Below, one piece after another: positions 24,727-33,474 of a stretch of DNA of 35,064 nt. The stretch is from Eubacteriales bacterium. GTDB lineage: Bacteria > Bacillota > Clostridia > Lachnospirales > Lachnospiraceae. Every line of letters begins with the position of its first letter. The first letter of the stretch is position 1. The notes beneath the pieces are model-generated. The model saw nothing but the letters and a program-made list of their open reading frames with translations, did not search any database and was not told where the DNA came from. The DNA lies in NCBI GenBank assembly GCA_030527715.1, contig JAUNAF010000019.1, forward strand, positions 1 through 35,064. Reading direction: 5' to 3'. A program made the position numbers and the translations under genes.

Positions 24727-25671
24727 TCACTCTGCCAGATGACGTTCAAACACTCGAAGCTTTGCACTCTTGGATCTGGAATTCACTTCGAGCTCTTCCT
24801 CCGACGGAAGGATCGGTTTTCGCGTGATCACCCTGCCTTTGGACTTTCGTCCACAGACACAGACCGGAAACTCTTTCGGACAGATACATGGATCTTCGTT
24901 CCTGCGGAAACTGCTCTTTACGATCCTGTCTTCCAGAGAATGGAAGGTGATGATCGACAGTCTGCCGTCTTCATTTAAAAGATCGATCATGGTGTCCAGT
25001 GAATCCGTCAACACTCCCAGCTCATTGTTCAGCTCGATACGGATCGCCTGAAATGTGCGCTTCGCCGGATGTCCGCCTGTCATGCGTACTTTCATCGGAA
25101 TCGCTGCCTTGATGATCTCACCAAGCTCCAGCGTCGTCTCGATCGGTTTCTTCTGTCTGGCTGCCACAATGTGCTTTGCAATATTTTTTGCAAATCTGTC
25201 TTCGCCGTAATCACGGATCATGTGAAAAAGTTCTGCTTCACTGTACCCATTCACAATATCCTTCGCTGTCTTCGGCTGTCTTTGATCCATGCGCATATCC
25301 AGGGGTGCATCCTCTCGATAGGAAAATCCCCTCTCAGCTGTATCCAGCTGATAAGAAGACACGCCAAGATCCAGAACTATACCGTCCACGTGGTCAATAC
25401 CGATCTCCTGCAGGCGCTGTTTCATATCACAGTAATTACTGCGGATGATCGTCACTCGATCGCGGTAATCAGAAAGGCGCTCTGTCGCAGCTGCAATCGC
25501 TGCCTCATCCTGATCGATCCCGATCAGTCTGCCGTGTTCTGATAATCTTTTACAGATCTCAAGGGAATGACCGCCTCCGCCGAGGGTACCGTCCACATAG
25601 ATCCCGTCCGGTCTGACATTCAGAGACGAAACTGTCTCATCAAGCAATACCGATATATGTGAAAACTCCAT
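24727..25671 (-). CDS. rsmH: 16S rRNA (cytosine1402-N4)-methyltransferase
   Basis: RsmH (MraW) methylates N4 of C1402 in the ribosomal P site. The 314-residue protein starts with [15 protein letters not shown] and has the SAM-binding motif [64 protein letters not shown] and the end motif [11 protein letters not shown]. Length is typical. It is the first gene of the dcw cluster here; the usual upstream mraZ is absent. A predicted promoter lies at 25733-25761. Confidence 0.96.
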   Translation of the reverse strand: MEFSHISVLLDETVSSLNVRPDGIYVDGTLGGGGHSLEICKRLSEHGRLIGIDQDEAAIAAATERLSDYRDRVTIIRSNYCDMKQRLQEIGIDHVDGIVLDLGVSSYQLDTAERGFSYREDAPLDMRMDQRQPKTAKDIVNGYSEAELFHMIRDYGEDRFAKNIAKHIVAARQKKPIETTLELGEIIKAAIPMKVRMTGGHPAKRTFQAIRIELNNELGVLTDSLDTMIDLLNEDGRLSIITFHSLEDRIVKSSFRRNEDPCICPKEFPVCVCGRKSKGRVITRKPILPSEEELEVNSRSKSAKLRVFERHLAE

Positions 25672-25732
25672 GCATCCTTCTCCTCTGCTTTTCTCAGGTC
25701 ATCCTTAGACCAGTATAATATAACTCATACTT

Positions 25733-25761
25733 ATAGTAGTATAAAATTAATGAATTTTCAA
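25733..25761 (-). promoter_or_regulatory. Candidate promoter of rsmH-ftsL-spoVD
   Basis: TTGAAA (25756-25761), 17 bases, TACTAT (25733-25738) on the minus strand, in a very A+T-rich stretch where other -10 choices exist. A perfect 10-base palindrome, ATTTCGAAAT, lies upstream at 25786-25795. Confidence 0.45.
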
Positions 25762-25833
25762 GTATTTTTTTGTATAAATGTATAGATTTCGAAATTTTTT
25801 CTTAATCTCTTCGCTTCCCGACTTCCGCATAAA

Positions 25834-25861
25834 GATTCACCGGCCAGACGGCCGGTGAATC
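25834..25861 (-). terminator. Terminator hairpin after the FN3/M15 peptidase gene
   Basis: A perfect 12-bp G-C-rich stem (GATTCACCGGCC with GGCCGGTGAATC) has a 4-base loop and sits 10 bases past the stop codon. The minus-strand tail CTTTATG is only weakly U-rich, but the stem is very stable. Confidence 0.7.
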
Positions 25862-25871
25862 CTTATAAATA

Positions 25872-26882
25872 TCAGGTCTCGAAATAGGAAAAATGCATGT
25901 AATCCTTGCTGTTGCCCCAGTCTCCCTGTGCGAATCCGTATTTTTTAAAGATTCTTGCCACTTCACCGTTCAGAGCGATGGAATACGGATCTTTTCCCGG
26001 TCTCCAGAAACTGCCCGCCGTGATCACACCGGTTTTTACATTCACCATGTAATTCTCCGTCCAGTTGATATCGATCGCAGTTCCTGTATTATGTTCGGAA
26101 TGTCCGCCTCTCCATGCATATCCGCCAAGCTCATGGATCGGGAATTTCTCAGTTCCGTTGTAGATCTCCTCAAAGATCTGTTTTACGGTCTCTGCAAGAT
26201 TCTTGTGAACCTGAATCGTCCAGGTTCTGGTGATCTTCTTTCCGCTCTTGCCGCTCTCAAAATCCCAGGTACGTACTGTGACGCTTGTCATATTCGCTGC
26301 AGCCTGTGATGAGCTTTTGTAATAACCACCCGGATAACGCATGGACAGGGAGGAGTCACCGAAGACCTTTGCATATTTCTGTTTCTCTGTCGGATTCACC
26401 AGGATTCCTGCAGCAGGCTTCTTATTTGTCGTTGTGCTGCCGGAATTATTTGTTTTTCCGGAATTTGTATTATTTGTGTTTGCCGCTGTCTTTTTGATAA
26501 ATCCGTAAGCCGGGGAGGAAAGTTTTCCGTACACTACTCCGGCTCCCGTTTTTCTGTAGGCTCGCACGATATAGGCATATGCCTTTCCCGGCTTTCTGTT
26601 CTTTACGATAACTGCGGTTTTATTTGCACCTTTCAGTGTCTTTGCCTTTTTGTATCGTCTGTCTGTGGAAGAATAGTCTTTTATATAGATCTGATATCCG
26701 GTCGCATTCGGCACTCTCGCCCACGTAACTCTGTGTGAATTCGAACCGTAAGCAACCGCTGTCAGCTTTTTCACTTGTCTTAATGATGCAGCGGAAACCG
26801 ATACTGTACTGCAGATCAGCATCACGCAGAGCACCGCAGTGATTGCCGCACCTTTGAGCATTGACTTGTATGTATGATTCAT
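25872..26882 (-). CDS. Secreted FN3-domain D-Ala-D-Ala carboxypeptidase-like protein (M15 peptidase)
   Basis: An exported protein of about 336 residues. It has a signal peptide (LKGAAITAVLCVMLICSTVSVSA), a fibronectin type III-like domain (about 30-130: VTWARVPNATGYQIYIKDY... ending with AYIVRAYRKTG), a Thr/Asn/Gly/Ser linker (about 135-165) and a C-terminal VanY/M15-type zinc peptidase domain with GGHSEHNTGTAIDINW (His and Asp ligands) and DYMHFSYFE (third zinc His). It probably trims peptidoglycan stem peptides; whether it is a carboxy- or endopeptidase is unclear. The ATG at 26882 is chosen because GAGG precedes it; the upstream in-frame GTG (26894) lacks a ribosome-binding site. It has its own promoter and terminator. 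Confidence 0.87.
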   Translation of the reverse strand: MNHTYKSMLKGAAITAVLCVMLICSTVSVSAASLRQVKKLTAVAYGSNSHRVTWARVPNATGYQIYIKDYSSTDRRYKKAKTLKGANKTAVIVKNRKPGKAYAYIVRAYRKTGAGVVYGKLSSPAYGFIKKTAANTNNTNSGKTNNSGSTTTNKKPAAGILVNPTEKQKYAKVFGDSSLSMRYPGGYYKSSSQAAANMTSVTVRTWDFESGKSGKKITRTWTIQVHKNLAETVKQIFEEIYNGTEKFPIHELGGYAWRGGHSEHNTGTAIDINWTENYMVNVKTGVITAGSFWRPGKDPYSIALNGEVARIFKKYGFAQGDWGNSKDYMHFSYFET

Positions 26883-26926
26883 ATCATGCCTCACTTTCTA
26901 TGATCAACCTCTTGTCTTTCTCAACT

Positions 26927-26954
26927 ATTTTATCACAGTGAAACAAAATTGCAA
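26927..26954 (-). promoter_or_regulatory. Predicted promoter of the FN3/M15 peptidase gene
   Basis: TTGCAA (26949-26954), 16 bases, TAAAAT (26927-26932) with an extended TG motif on the minus strand. It is divergent from the flippase promoter. Confidence 0.5.
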
Positions 26955-27003
26955 CAATTTTATTTCATTTTTATTAACTAATTTTCTTTTACTGTGTCTG
27001 CAC

Positions 27004-27032
27004 TTGTCTGGCATCGTTTTCCGTGATAAATT
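27004..27032 (+). promoter_or_regulatory. Predicted promoter of the flippase gene
   Basis: TTGTCT (27004-27009), 17 bases, TAAATT (27027-27032) with an extended TG on the plus strand, about 37 bases before the start codon. Confidence 0.5.
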
Positions 27033-27068
27033 AAATGAATCCATTCATTATTGTATAAGGAGAATTTT

Positions 27069-28529
27069 ATGAAACAGGAATCTACAGAGAATCTTCAGGA
27101 AAAATCTTCTCTGAACCGCCTTGCTGTAAAAGCCGGCATCTTCTATATCTTTGCCCAGCTGCTTGTGCGAGGAATCACATTTTTAACAACGCCGGTCTAT
27201 ACCAGACTGCTTTCCCAGGAACAGTATGCGGATATCCGTCTTTTTGAATCCTGGCTTCTGATCGCCGTACCGACCCTCTCCCTCTGTCTCTGGAAAAGTG
27301 TCGATCGGGCAAAATATGATACCGGAGAACATTACAACGAATATGTCAGCGCATCGCAGACACTCTCTTACCTCTCCATCGGCACCGTGTTTCTGCTCTG
27401 TCTGATTTTTAAAAGACAGGTGCAGTCCGCTCTGGAGCTGAATGATCTGATGTTTTACATGGCATTTCTCTACATTTTTGCCTACACCAGCATTCTCTTT
27501 CTGCAGAGACGCGAAAAGCAGATGATGCGTTATAAAGTAAGTACGCTGGTCACTGCCCTCACTGTGATCCCTGCCACTTTTCTCTCGATTCTTCTGATCT
27601 GGCTCGGACGCAGAAACGGAGACCTTGATCAGCTGGTCAATCTGCGCGTCATCGGATTTTATACCCCGCACATCATCGGCGGTGCAGCCATTGCCATTAT
27701 TCTTTGGCTGCAGGGCAAACATCTGGTCAATCTGAAATACTGGAAATACGGCCTGCTCTACAGCATCCCACTGATTCCGGAGGCTATCTCCATCCAGATC
27801 ATGAATCAGGCAGATAAGATCATGGTAAGGTATATGGTCAGCAAAACTGCTGCATCCATCATCTCGCTCGCGACCACCGTTTCCTTTATCATCTGGATCC
27901 TGGAGGATTCTGTCTGGAATGCATGGCTGCCCTGGCTGTTCGAGAAGATCTCCAGAGGTGAGGAGCAGGATGTAGAGAAGCCCTGGACCTTTATCATGCA
28001 CGGCTTCGGACTGATCTCCTGGTTTCTTGTGCTGCTTGCACCGGAAGTTGTTGCGATCCTCGGTCCAAAGGAATACCGTGCAGCGATCTATCTGAGTGCT
28101 CCGATGATCGTCGGCACACTTTTCCGCTTTTTCAGCTATATTTATTCTGCAGTAGAAAACTATTACAAGAAAACAGGCTATGTCGCCGCGACTACCGTGA
28201 TCACCATGATCATAAATATGATCCTGAATTACTTCTTTATTCTTCGTTTTGGATACATCGCTGCGGCATATACGACGGCAGCCTCCTACTTTATCCTGCT
28301 CCTGCTGCAGAGCTGGTGCGAGTACAGAATCACAGGTACACTTCTGGTACCGGTAAAAAAGACAGCGCTGATCTCACTCTCCTACTTCGTACTCTGCTGT
28401 CTCAGCATGCTGCTCTACAGTGTACCGTTCTATTTCCGCTACGCTGTACTGATCACAGGTGTTCTGATTGCTGCAAAGTTCCTGCTTCCGCAGCTGCTCG
28501 CGATCCTCAAAACACTTCGCAAAAAATAG
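27069..28529 (+). CDS. Polysaccharide flippase, Wzx/RfbX (MOP superfamily)
   Basis: An integral membrane protein of about 486 residues with some 12-14 hydrophobic segments and the oligosaccharide-flippase signature near its start (AVKAGIFYIFAQLLVRGITFLTTPVYTRLLS, written here as the span of residues 20-50). Mid-protein IPEAISIQIMNQADKIMVRYM is typical of Wzx proteins. It would move lipid-linked oligosaccharides across the membrane for surface glycan assembly. The ATG at 27069 has AAGGAG at ideal spacing; an upstream in-frame TTG (27051) is within the ribosome-binding region. It stands alone between a divergent peptidase and a convergent ppk, with no glycosyltransferases beside it, so its glycan is unknown. 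Confidence 0.87.
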   Translation: MKQESTENLQEKSSLNRLAVKAGIFYIFAQLLVRGITFLTTPVYTRLLSQEQYADIRLFESWLLIAVPTLSLCLWKSVDRAKYDTGEHYNEYVSASQTLSYLSIGTVFLLCLIFKRQVQSALELNDLMFYMAFLYIFAYTSILFLQRREKQMMRYKVSTLVTALTVIPATFLSILLIWLGRRNGDLDQLVNLRVIGFYTPHIIGGAAIAIILWLQGKHLVNLKYWKYGLLYSIPLIPEAISIQIMNQADKIMVRYMVSKTAASIISLATTVSFIIWILEDSVWNAWLPWLFEKISRGEEQDVEKPWTFIMHGFGLISWFLVLLAPEVVAILGPKEYRAAIYLSAPMIVGTLFRFFSYIYSAVENYYKKTGYVAATTVITMIINMILNYFFILRFGYIAAAYTTAASYFILLLLQSWCEYRITGTLLVPVKKTALISLSYFVLCCLSMLLYSVPFYFRYAVLITGVLIAAKFLLPQLLAILKTLRKK

Positions 28530-28553
28530 TGTCAAAGAATCATTCTATTACAG

Positions 28554-28607
28554 AAGACTGCCCTGCGGTATCTGTTCTTTTCGCAACAGATACCGCAGGG
28601 CAGTCTT
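28554..28607. terminator. Bidirectional terminator between flippase and ppk1
   Basis: A perfect 23-bp stem (28554-28576 with 28585-28607) has an 8-base loop, between the convergent flippase and ppk1 genes. A T-rich run follows on the plus strand. The stem is long enough to act in both directions. Confidence 0.92.
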
Positions 28608-28618
28608 TTCCTGTCTAA

Positions 28619-30748
28619 TCAGTTTTCATCTTCTACATGATATTCCGGGATGAATACCCGGTGATTTCCTGACTCCAGAGGTTTCTGTGTCCGCTCTCTC
28701 GCCTCCTCACAGAAATAGTCCTGTGCGCAGAGCAGTGTCTTTCCTCTCTTATCGATTTTTTCGTAACTTCCGTCCGGCTGAAGCACATGTGCCTTGACAT
28801 TATCGTCCAACTGGATCTTCAGGATATGCCAGAGCTCCTTCTGAAGTTCTTCCTTTTCAACCGGAAACAGGATCTCTACTCGCTTATCCAGATTTCTCGG
28901 CATCCAGTCCGCACTTCCCATGTAGTACTCCGGCTTTCCGCCATTGTGAAAATAAAAGATCCTCGCATGCTCCAGGAAGTTGCCTACAATGGAACGGACG
29001 CTGATACTCTCACTGATGCCCGGGATGCCCGTTTTCAGACAGCAGATACCTCGAACGATCAGCTCGATCTTAACTCCTGCCTGAGATGCCTCGTAAAGCT
29101 TTGCAATAATTTCCTTATCGCAAAGAGAATTCATCTTGGCAATGATATGTCCTTCCCCGCCCTTTCTCGCATGCTCTGTCTCACGCTCGATCAGACGGAG
29201 GAACCGGTCTCTCAGCCACAGCGGTGCGAGTGACAGTTTATTCCATTTCTTCGGCTCAGAATAGCCGGAAAGCATATTGAATACCGCTGTTGCATCCTCA
29301 CCGATGGCCTCTGAGCAGGTCAGCAGGCCGCAGTCCGTATAAAGCTTTGCCGTAGAATCGTTATAGTTTCCTGTTCCGAGATGTACATATCTGCGAATGC
29401 CGTCCTCTTCTCTGCGGACGACCAGCGTGATCTTGCTGTGTGTCTTCAGACCGACCAGTCCATAGATCACGTGACAGCCTGCTTTCTCCAGCATCTTCGC
29501 CCAGACAATGTTGTTTTCCTCATCAAATCTCGCCTTCAGCTCTACAAGTACAGAGACCTGTTTTCCGTTTTCCGCCGCCTGCGCAAGGGCTGCAATGATC
29601 GGAGAATTTCCGCTGACACGATACAGTGTCTGCTTGATCGCAAGCACATTCGGATCTTTTGATGCAGTTTTGACAAAATCCACCACCGGATCAAAAGTCA
29701 TGTACGGATGATGAAGCAGGATGTCGCTTTTACGGATCGCTGCAAAAATATCTGTCTCATCCATCAGAGCCGGCACCGGACACGGAGTGTAGCCCTGTAC
29801 CTTCAGATTCTCAAATCCCGGCAGACCATACATCTTCATCAGAAAGGTCAGATCCAGCGGACCATTGATCAGAAAAACATCATCTCCCTTGATAGCGAAT
29901 TCTTTCTTCAGGATCTTCAGGAGCTGCTTGTTGATGCCTTCTTCGACCTCCAGTCGAATCACCTCTCCCCATTGACGCTTCTTCAGCTGTTTCTGGATCT
30001 CCTTGAGCAGATCCGCCGCCTCATCCTCATCAATGGTAAGATCCGCATTTCTCATGATACGGTACGGATGTGCGCAGACTACATCATAATTCAGAAACAG
30101 TTTTCCGATATTCCTCTCGATCACTTCTTCCAGAAGGATCACACATTTTTTCCCTTTTTCAGAAGCCGGAAGTTCGATCAGTCTCGGCAATACCGACGGT
30201 ACCTGAACCGTTGCAAATTCTGCATCTGATTTCTTTCCTTTTTTCGAGATCAATGCACCGATATTGAGCGTTTTATTGCGGATCAGAGGAAACGGTCTGG
30301 AAGAATCCATCGCCATCGGCGTCAATACCGGATAGATGTTTTCCTCAAAATAACTGTCCGCATATTCCGCCTGTTCCCTGCTCATCTGCTCATGCTTTGT
30401 CACCACTTCCAGCCACGGCTTCAGTGCCGGGAGAAGGGAACGATTGTAGGTCGAGTACTGGAGATTTACCAGATCATGCAGCCTTGGCAGAATTAGATCC
30501 AGCTGCTCCTGCGCACTCAGTCCGGCGATATCCTTTTTGGTATATCCCGCATGCACCATATCCTTCAGGGAAGCTACACGGATCATGAAAAATTCATCCA
30601 GGTTCGATGCCGTGATACTCAAAAATTTCAGTCTCTCAAACAACGGCAGATTCTTATCTCTTGCCTCGCTGAGCACCCGCTCATCAAAACTGATCCAGCT
30701 GTCCTCACGATTGCGGTAGTATTCCGGTTTTTCAAAAATCGCATCCAT
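28619..30748 (-). CDS. ppk1: Polyphosphate kinase 1
   Basis: PPK1 reversibly makes long-chain polyphosphate from ATP through a phosphohistidine. The protein (about 709 residues) shows the N-terminal domain (YYRNREDSWISFDERVL, LKFLSITASNLDEFFMIRV), the central TPMAMDSSRPFPLI segment, and the two phospholipase D-like domains with KQTLYRVSGNSPI, LVELKARFDEENNI, the catalytic-His motif LVGLKTHSKITLVV and RRYVHLGTGNYN. The ATG at 30748 is preferred: GGGGGAG lies 8 bases upstream, while the alternative TTG at 30754 would be only two bases away. It is co-transcribed with ppx, whose stop lies 15 bases upstream of this start. Confidence 0.95.
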   Translation of the reverse strand: MDAIFEKPEYYRNREDSWISFDERVLSEARDKNLPLFERLKFLSITASNLDEFFMIRVASLKDMVHAGYTKKDIAGLSAQEQLDLILPRLHDLVNLQYSTYNRSLLPALKPWLEVVTKHEQMSREQAEYADSYFEENIYPVLTPMAMDSSRPFPLIRNKTLNIGALISKKGKKSDAEFATVQVPSVLPRLIELPASEKGKKCVILLEEVIERNIGKLFLNYDVVCAHPYRIMRNADLTIDEDEAADLLKEIQKQLKKRQWGEVIRLEVEEGINKQLLKILKKEFAIKGDDVFLINGPLDLTFLMKMYGLPGFENLKVQGYTPCPVPALMDETDIFAAIRKSDILLHHPYMTFDPVVDFVKTASKDPNVLAIKQTLYRVSGNSPIIAALAQAAENGKQVSVLVELKARFDEENNIVWAKMLEKAGCHVIYGLVGLKTHSKITLVVRREEDGIRRYVHLGTGNYNDSTAKLYTDCGLLTCSEAIGEDATAVFNMLSGYSEPKKWNKLSLAPLWLRDRFLRLIERETEHARKGGEGHIIAKMNSLCDKEIIAKLYEASQAGVKIELIVRGICCLKTGIPGISESISVRSIVGNFLEHARIFYFHNGGKPEYYMGSADWMPRNLDKRVEILFPVEKEELQKELWHILKIQLDDNVKAHVLQPDGSYEKIDKRGKTLLCAQDYFCEEARERTQKPLESGNHRVFIPEYHVEDEN

Positions 30749-30763
30749 ATGCAATGCTCCCCC

Positions 30764-32275
30764 TTAAAAATGTTTCTTCTGATGAATCACAGGACGTACA
30801 TGGAACACATCTTCAAAAAACTCGGCCTTTGGCGGGAAGAGTCCCTTTTCCAGTGTAATATCCTCTCGTGTATCAGTAGAAATAATAAGCTCATGCTCTT
30901 TTTGCTGTACCTTGATATTTTCAAACTTCTGCTTGTGACTTCGGTCGAGTGCATTGGACACACGCAGGATCGCTGTCAGTTTCAGGATCAGCAGATAGTC
31001 ATCCGGACTCATTCCAAGTCTGGAAGCGGCGTCCTCATAGTGAAACTCCTGTGTATTGTATTTCACTGCATTTGCAATAATACGTCTCTCCTTCAGTGAG
31101 AGTCCGATGATCTCCGTTGACATGATGATATTGTAGGAGCAGTCTGCCGCATTGGACAGATTGATATATTTTCCGCAGCCATGCAGGATCACCGCGATCT
31201 GAAGAAGAAGACGATGACGCTGATTCATTCCGGACACTTTTTTCATCTTGTCAAAAATGGAGAGCGCAATATTCTCCAGGTTTTTGATATGCACCTTGCT
31301 GCACTGATATCGTTTTGCGATCACGCGGGCTGCCGCAATAATATCATCATTAAAGTCATGCTCTACGCGAATATACTTCTTTTTCTGGGCGAAATCGTAA
31401 GCCATTCCATCTGACAGGGCCATATCAGTCACCCAGATCGTTTCCGCTCCGAGCTCTTCGATCAGACGCTTATAGAGGGTCAGTGACGGAAGGATCAATG
31501 ACGCACTCTCCGACGGGATCCCGTACTCTCTGGCGATCTCCTCTGGGCTGCACTCAATGACCTTCATAAAGAGTGCCTTGAACTCCTCACTGCTCACAGA
31601 CTCTTTTTCCAGAAGATCCGAAACATAATCTCCGCCGACTACCAGGTGACGGATCTGTCGATCTTTCAGATACATCTTTTTAAAGCTGATGATCTCGTTG
31701 CTGATCAGCTCTTCCACCATGGCTTCCATATGCAGAGTCTTTCCTGCAAGATCTGCCACCTTTTCACGGATTCGCAGATTTCCGATTCGGATATTCTGGG
31801 TTGTCACGAGCTTATCCTTGTCAAACAGACTGATCTGGATACTTCCGCTTCCGACATCGACGATCGCGGTACTCTCCTGAATGATCTTGAAGAAATCACG
31901 AACGCCGAGCGCAACAGACTTATAGTCCAGAAATCTCTGCTCGGAATTGTCCAGATTTTCGATCTCTATGCCGGTCGTTCTCTTCACATGCTCGACCAGC
32001 TGCAGCTTATTCTGCGCCTCTCTCACCGCACTTGTCGCACAGGCGCGCCAGCTTTCCACCTGATAGCCTGCCATGATCCTCTGGAAATCTTTCAGCACTC
32101 TGCAGAGCTCATCGATCTTTTCAATGCTGATTTTTCCTTCCGTGTAAGTATCCGCACCGAGTTCGATCCGGTGACTTACATAATCAATGCGCCGCACCCC
32201 CTTATGCGGAAGCATTTCAAAAATTTTCATTTCGACTTCATATGAGCCGACATCAATTGCAGCAAACAATGTCAT
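30764..32275 (-). CDS. ppx: Exopolyphosphatase (Ppx/GppA family)
   Basis: The 503-residue ASKHA-fold phosphatase is of the Ppx/GppA family, which degrades polyphosphate or pppGpp. It has the N-terminal phosphate-binding AAIDVGSYEVEMKIFE, SWRACATSAVREAQN, LDNSEQRFL, the second phosphate motif AIVDVGSGSIQISLFD, and a C-terminal HD-type helical domain (RHRLLLQIAVILHGCGKYI, residues about 350-370). The first motif has Tyr-Glu where many family members have Asn-Ser, so the exact specificity is open. It is coupled to ppk1 downstream and follows pheA by 30 bases. Confidence 0.88.
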   Translation of the reverse strand: MTLFAAIDVGSYEVEMKIFEMLPHKGVRRIDYVSHRIELGADTYTEGKISIEKIDELCRVLKDFQRIMAGYQVESWRACATSAVREAQNKLQLVEHVKRTTGIEIENLDNSEQRFLDYKSVALGVRDFFKIIQESTAIVDVGSGSIQISLFDKDKLVTTQNIRIGNLRIREKVADLAGKTLHMEAMVEELISNEIISFKKMYLKDRQIRHLVVGGDYVSDLLEKESVSSEEFKALFMKVIECSPEEIAREYGIPSESASLILPSLTLYKRLIEELGAETIWVTDMALSDGMAYDFAQKKKYIRVEHDFNDDIIAAARVIAKRYQCSKVHIKNLENIALSIFDKMKKVSGMNQRHRLLLQIAVILHGCGKYINLSNAADCSYNIIMSTEIIGLSLKERRIIANAVKYNTQEFHYEDAASRLGMSPDDYLLILKLTAILRVSNALDRSHKQKFENIKVQQKEHELIISTDTREDITLEKGLFPPKAEFFEDVFHVRPVIHQKKHF

Positions 32276-32305
32276 TTTTTCTACCCCAAAAGAAAAAACA
32301 AAAAA

Positions 32306-33436
32306 TTAATAGTTGCCCAGGATCTTCAGATTCAGTGCGTCGTTTGTAATTCCCCTCAATGCATTCTTGACCGCACTGTCATTCAGATTACCCTCAATAT
32401 CTACAAAGAAACGATACTCCCAGTTTCTCTCCGGTATCGGGCGGGATTCGATCTTTGTCATACTCAGATTATTGTAGATCAGATGCGAAAGGATCTGATA
32501 CAGAGATCCGCTGCGATGCGGTGTCTCAAAGCACAGACTGATCTTTTTGGCATCCTTGCGGAACACTCTCTGATTGGTTACAATGATAAACCTCGTTGAA
32601 TTTGCCGCATTTGCGCAGATATCCTTCTCCAGGGTCTCCAGTCCGAAGATTTCTCCCGCAAGTGCACTTGCGATCGCTGCCTGTGTAGGATCCTGGCTCT
32701 TGGATACTCTCGCCGCAGCCACCGCGGTATTCTCAACAGAGATCTGCTCCCAGCTCCGGTGCTCATTCAGATAAGCCTCACACTGCATCAGGCCCTGTTC
32801 ATGAGAATATACCTTTTTGATATCTGACAGCTTTGCCCCAGGAAGCCCAAGCAGACGATGCTCGATCCGGATGACCTGTTCTCCCACGATATAATCGTCG
32901 TACTTCATCAGAAGATCATAGATCTCGCTGACAAAGCCAGCCGTGGAATTTTCGATCGGAAGAACTGCAAAATCTGCCATTCCGTCCATGATCGCCTCAA
33001 GTGCATCTCTCCATTTATCGACATGGAAGGAATTTACCTCATCACCGAAGTAAGCCTTCATCGCTGCCTGAGAATATGCACCTTCCACCCCCTGAAATAC
33101 CACACGGGCTTTCTCTGTCTCGATATGGTCCACTTCTGTAAAGGGCAGTCTTCCGACAACTCCTTCTCTGGTCAGCAGCTGATACTGCAGCTTTCTGCTC
33201 ATCGACATGATCTGGATAAACAGCTCTTCAATTCCATGACAGTTAAAATCATTGTGTGTCTGCGCCTTCAGCGCTGTGATCTTTGCGTCCTCGCGCTCCT
33301 TGTCAAATACCTTTTTTCCGGTAGCGATCTTATACTTTGCAACATTCTCGCTGATCTTCATACGCTCCTCATAGAGGCGCACGATCTCGCTGTCGATCTG
33401 GTCAATTTCTTTTCTCAGTTCCAGTAAATCTATCAT
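32306..33436 (-). CDS. pheA: Bifunctional chorismate mutase/prephenate dehydratase
   Basis: The 376-residue enzyme converts chorismate to prephenate and then phenylpyruvate for phenylalanine synthesis. The N-terminal AroQ-type chorismate mutase is at about 1-90 (LRKEIDQIDSEIVRLYEERM). The dehydratase domain (about 110-290) has VVFQGVEGAYSQAA, PIENSTAGFVSE and the catalytic NSTRFIIV motif. The C-terminal ACT domain has SGSLYQIL and ESRP, the phenylalanine feedback site. It begins 38 bases after folC with AAAGGAG before the ATG, and ppx follows 30 bases later. No leader-peptide attenuator is visible in front of it. Confidence 0.95.
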   Translation of the reverse strand: MIDLLELRKEIDQIDSEIVRLYEERMKISENVAKYKIATGKKVFDKEREDAKITALKAQTHNDFNCHGIEELFIQIMSMSRKLQYQLLTREGVVGRLPFTEVDHIETEKARVVFQGVEGAYSQAAMKAYFGDEVNSFHVDKWRDALEAIMDGMADFAVLPIENSTAGFVSEIYDLLMKYDDYIVGEQVIRIEHRLLGLPGAKLSDIKKVYSHEQGLMQCEAYLNEHRSWEQISVENTAVAAARVSKSQDPTQAAIASALAGEIFGLETLEKDICANAANSTRFIIVTNQRVFRKDAKKISLCFETPHRSGSLYQILSHLIYNNLSMTKIESRPIPERNWEYRFFVDIEGNLNDSAVKNALRGITNDALNLKILGNY

Positions 33437-33474
33437 GTGTTCTCCTTTAGTTGTTCTGTTCCATCGGAACCGTT

